Made by a program: the position numbers and the translations under genes
From: Chitinophagaceae bacterium
Lineage (GTDB): Bacteria; Bacteroidota; Bacteroidia; Chitinophagales; Chitinophagaceae
Assembly (NCBI GenBank): GCA_016787105.1
Contig: JAEUVI010000368.1
Coordinates: forward strand, 1-6,044
Direction of reading: 5' to 3'
DNA: 6,044 nucleotides
The notes under the pieces: model-generated
Databases searched by the model: none
What the model was told of the DNA's origin: nothing
The model's input: only the letters and a program-made list of their open reading frames with translations
In this document: positions 5,780-6,044 of the stretch, piece after piece
Layout: each line of letters opens with the position of its first letter
Numbering within the stretch: position 1 is the stretch's first letter

Positions 5780-6044
5780 ATGCTTAGGAAATCCTTAAAA
5801 TGGCTTTTGATCATTTGTTTGCCTATAGTGGGTTGCTTCAAATTTGTTGTGCGGGGAAACAACAGGTGCACTGCTTTATGGCATCATGGAATTTGGTTGC
5901 CATCCAGCACCCACAATATACATTTCACCTTATATCCTGAATTTCCACGGATTTTAGATGACTGGGCGATAAACGAATGCGAGATGAGTAAGAAGGATTA
6001 CTTTCAACTTCTTGATAACAGAACTTATTCGTACATAACCTACC
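5780..6044 (+). CDS. Start of a lipoprotein gene of unknown function, cut by window edge
   Basis: From ATG 5780-5782 the frame stays open for 88 codons to the window edge, so the gene is partial at its 3' end. The N-terminus is a lipoprotein signal: MLRKSLKWLLIICLPIVGCF, with a basic start, hydrophobic core and lipobox IVGC (lipidated C19). After a short basic segment comes a polar region rich in aromatic residues (TALWHHGIWLPSS, HFTLYPEFPRILDDW) and then NECEMSKKDYFQLLDNRTYSYI. I do not recognise the family. The open length, the fitting signal peptide and ordinary codon use support a real gene, transcribed away from the ArsR operon. About 200 bases separate the two starts. No clear TAnnTTTG promoter is seen before it. 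Confidence 0.7.
   Translation, partial: MLRKSLKWLLIICLPIVGCFKFVVRGNNRCTALWHHGIWLPSSTHNIHFTLYPEFPRILDDWAINECEMSKKDYFQLLDNRTYSYITY

Overview
The window is AT-rich DNA from a member of the Bacteroidetes, most likely Chitinophagaceae or a close relative. The grounds are the lack of Shine-Dalgarno sequences, a clear TTTG-N20-TAnnTTTG promoter, the lipoprotein-rich gene content, and protein families typical of that phylum. The exact genus cannot be read from the sequence.

Layout, left to right. A terminator at 4-31 closes a gene lying outside the window. A plus-strand gene of unknown function (129-872) follows, with its own hairpin terminator (902-937). About 340 bases without a convincing gene (938-1277) may hold a decayed minus-strand reading frame. 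Next comes a tightly packed minus-strand operon transcribed from about 4067 down to 1321: an MbnP-like copper-binding lipoprotein, a di-heme MbnH/cytochrome c peroxidase-like lipoprotein, and a predicted outer-membrane beta-barrel whose mature N-terminus begins CDICGCG. Upstream, on the same strand, is a small secreted cysteine protein with a CNGQC motif (4180-4635). It is separated from the operon by 112 bases holding three alternating copies of an 8-base repeat that can form two mutually exclusive hairpins.

Further right is a two-gene minus-strand operon: an ArsR-type repressor (5255-5575) overlapping an AHSA1/SRPBCC-domain gene (4758-5258) by ATGA. It has a well-formed promoter embedded in a 50-base imperfect palindrome and ends in a bidirectional hairpin terminator. 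The window closes with the start of a plus-strand lipoprotein gene (from 5780) cut by the window edge.

The most interesting part is 1321-4635. In methanotrophs, MbnH is known to oxidise a tryptophan of MbnP to kynurenine, which gives a copper site. Here the pair sits in a Bacteroidetes with a dedicated outer-membrane protein and a small cysteine protein, and no methanobactin gene is visible. I infer a cell-surface or periplasmic copper-handling module with a post-translationally made copper ligand. The sequence supports the families; the copper role in this organism is inferred.
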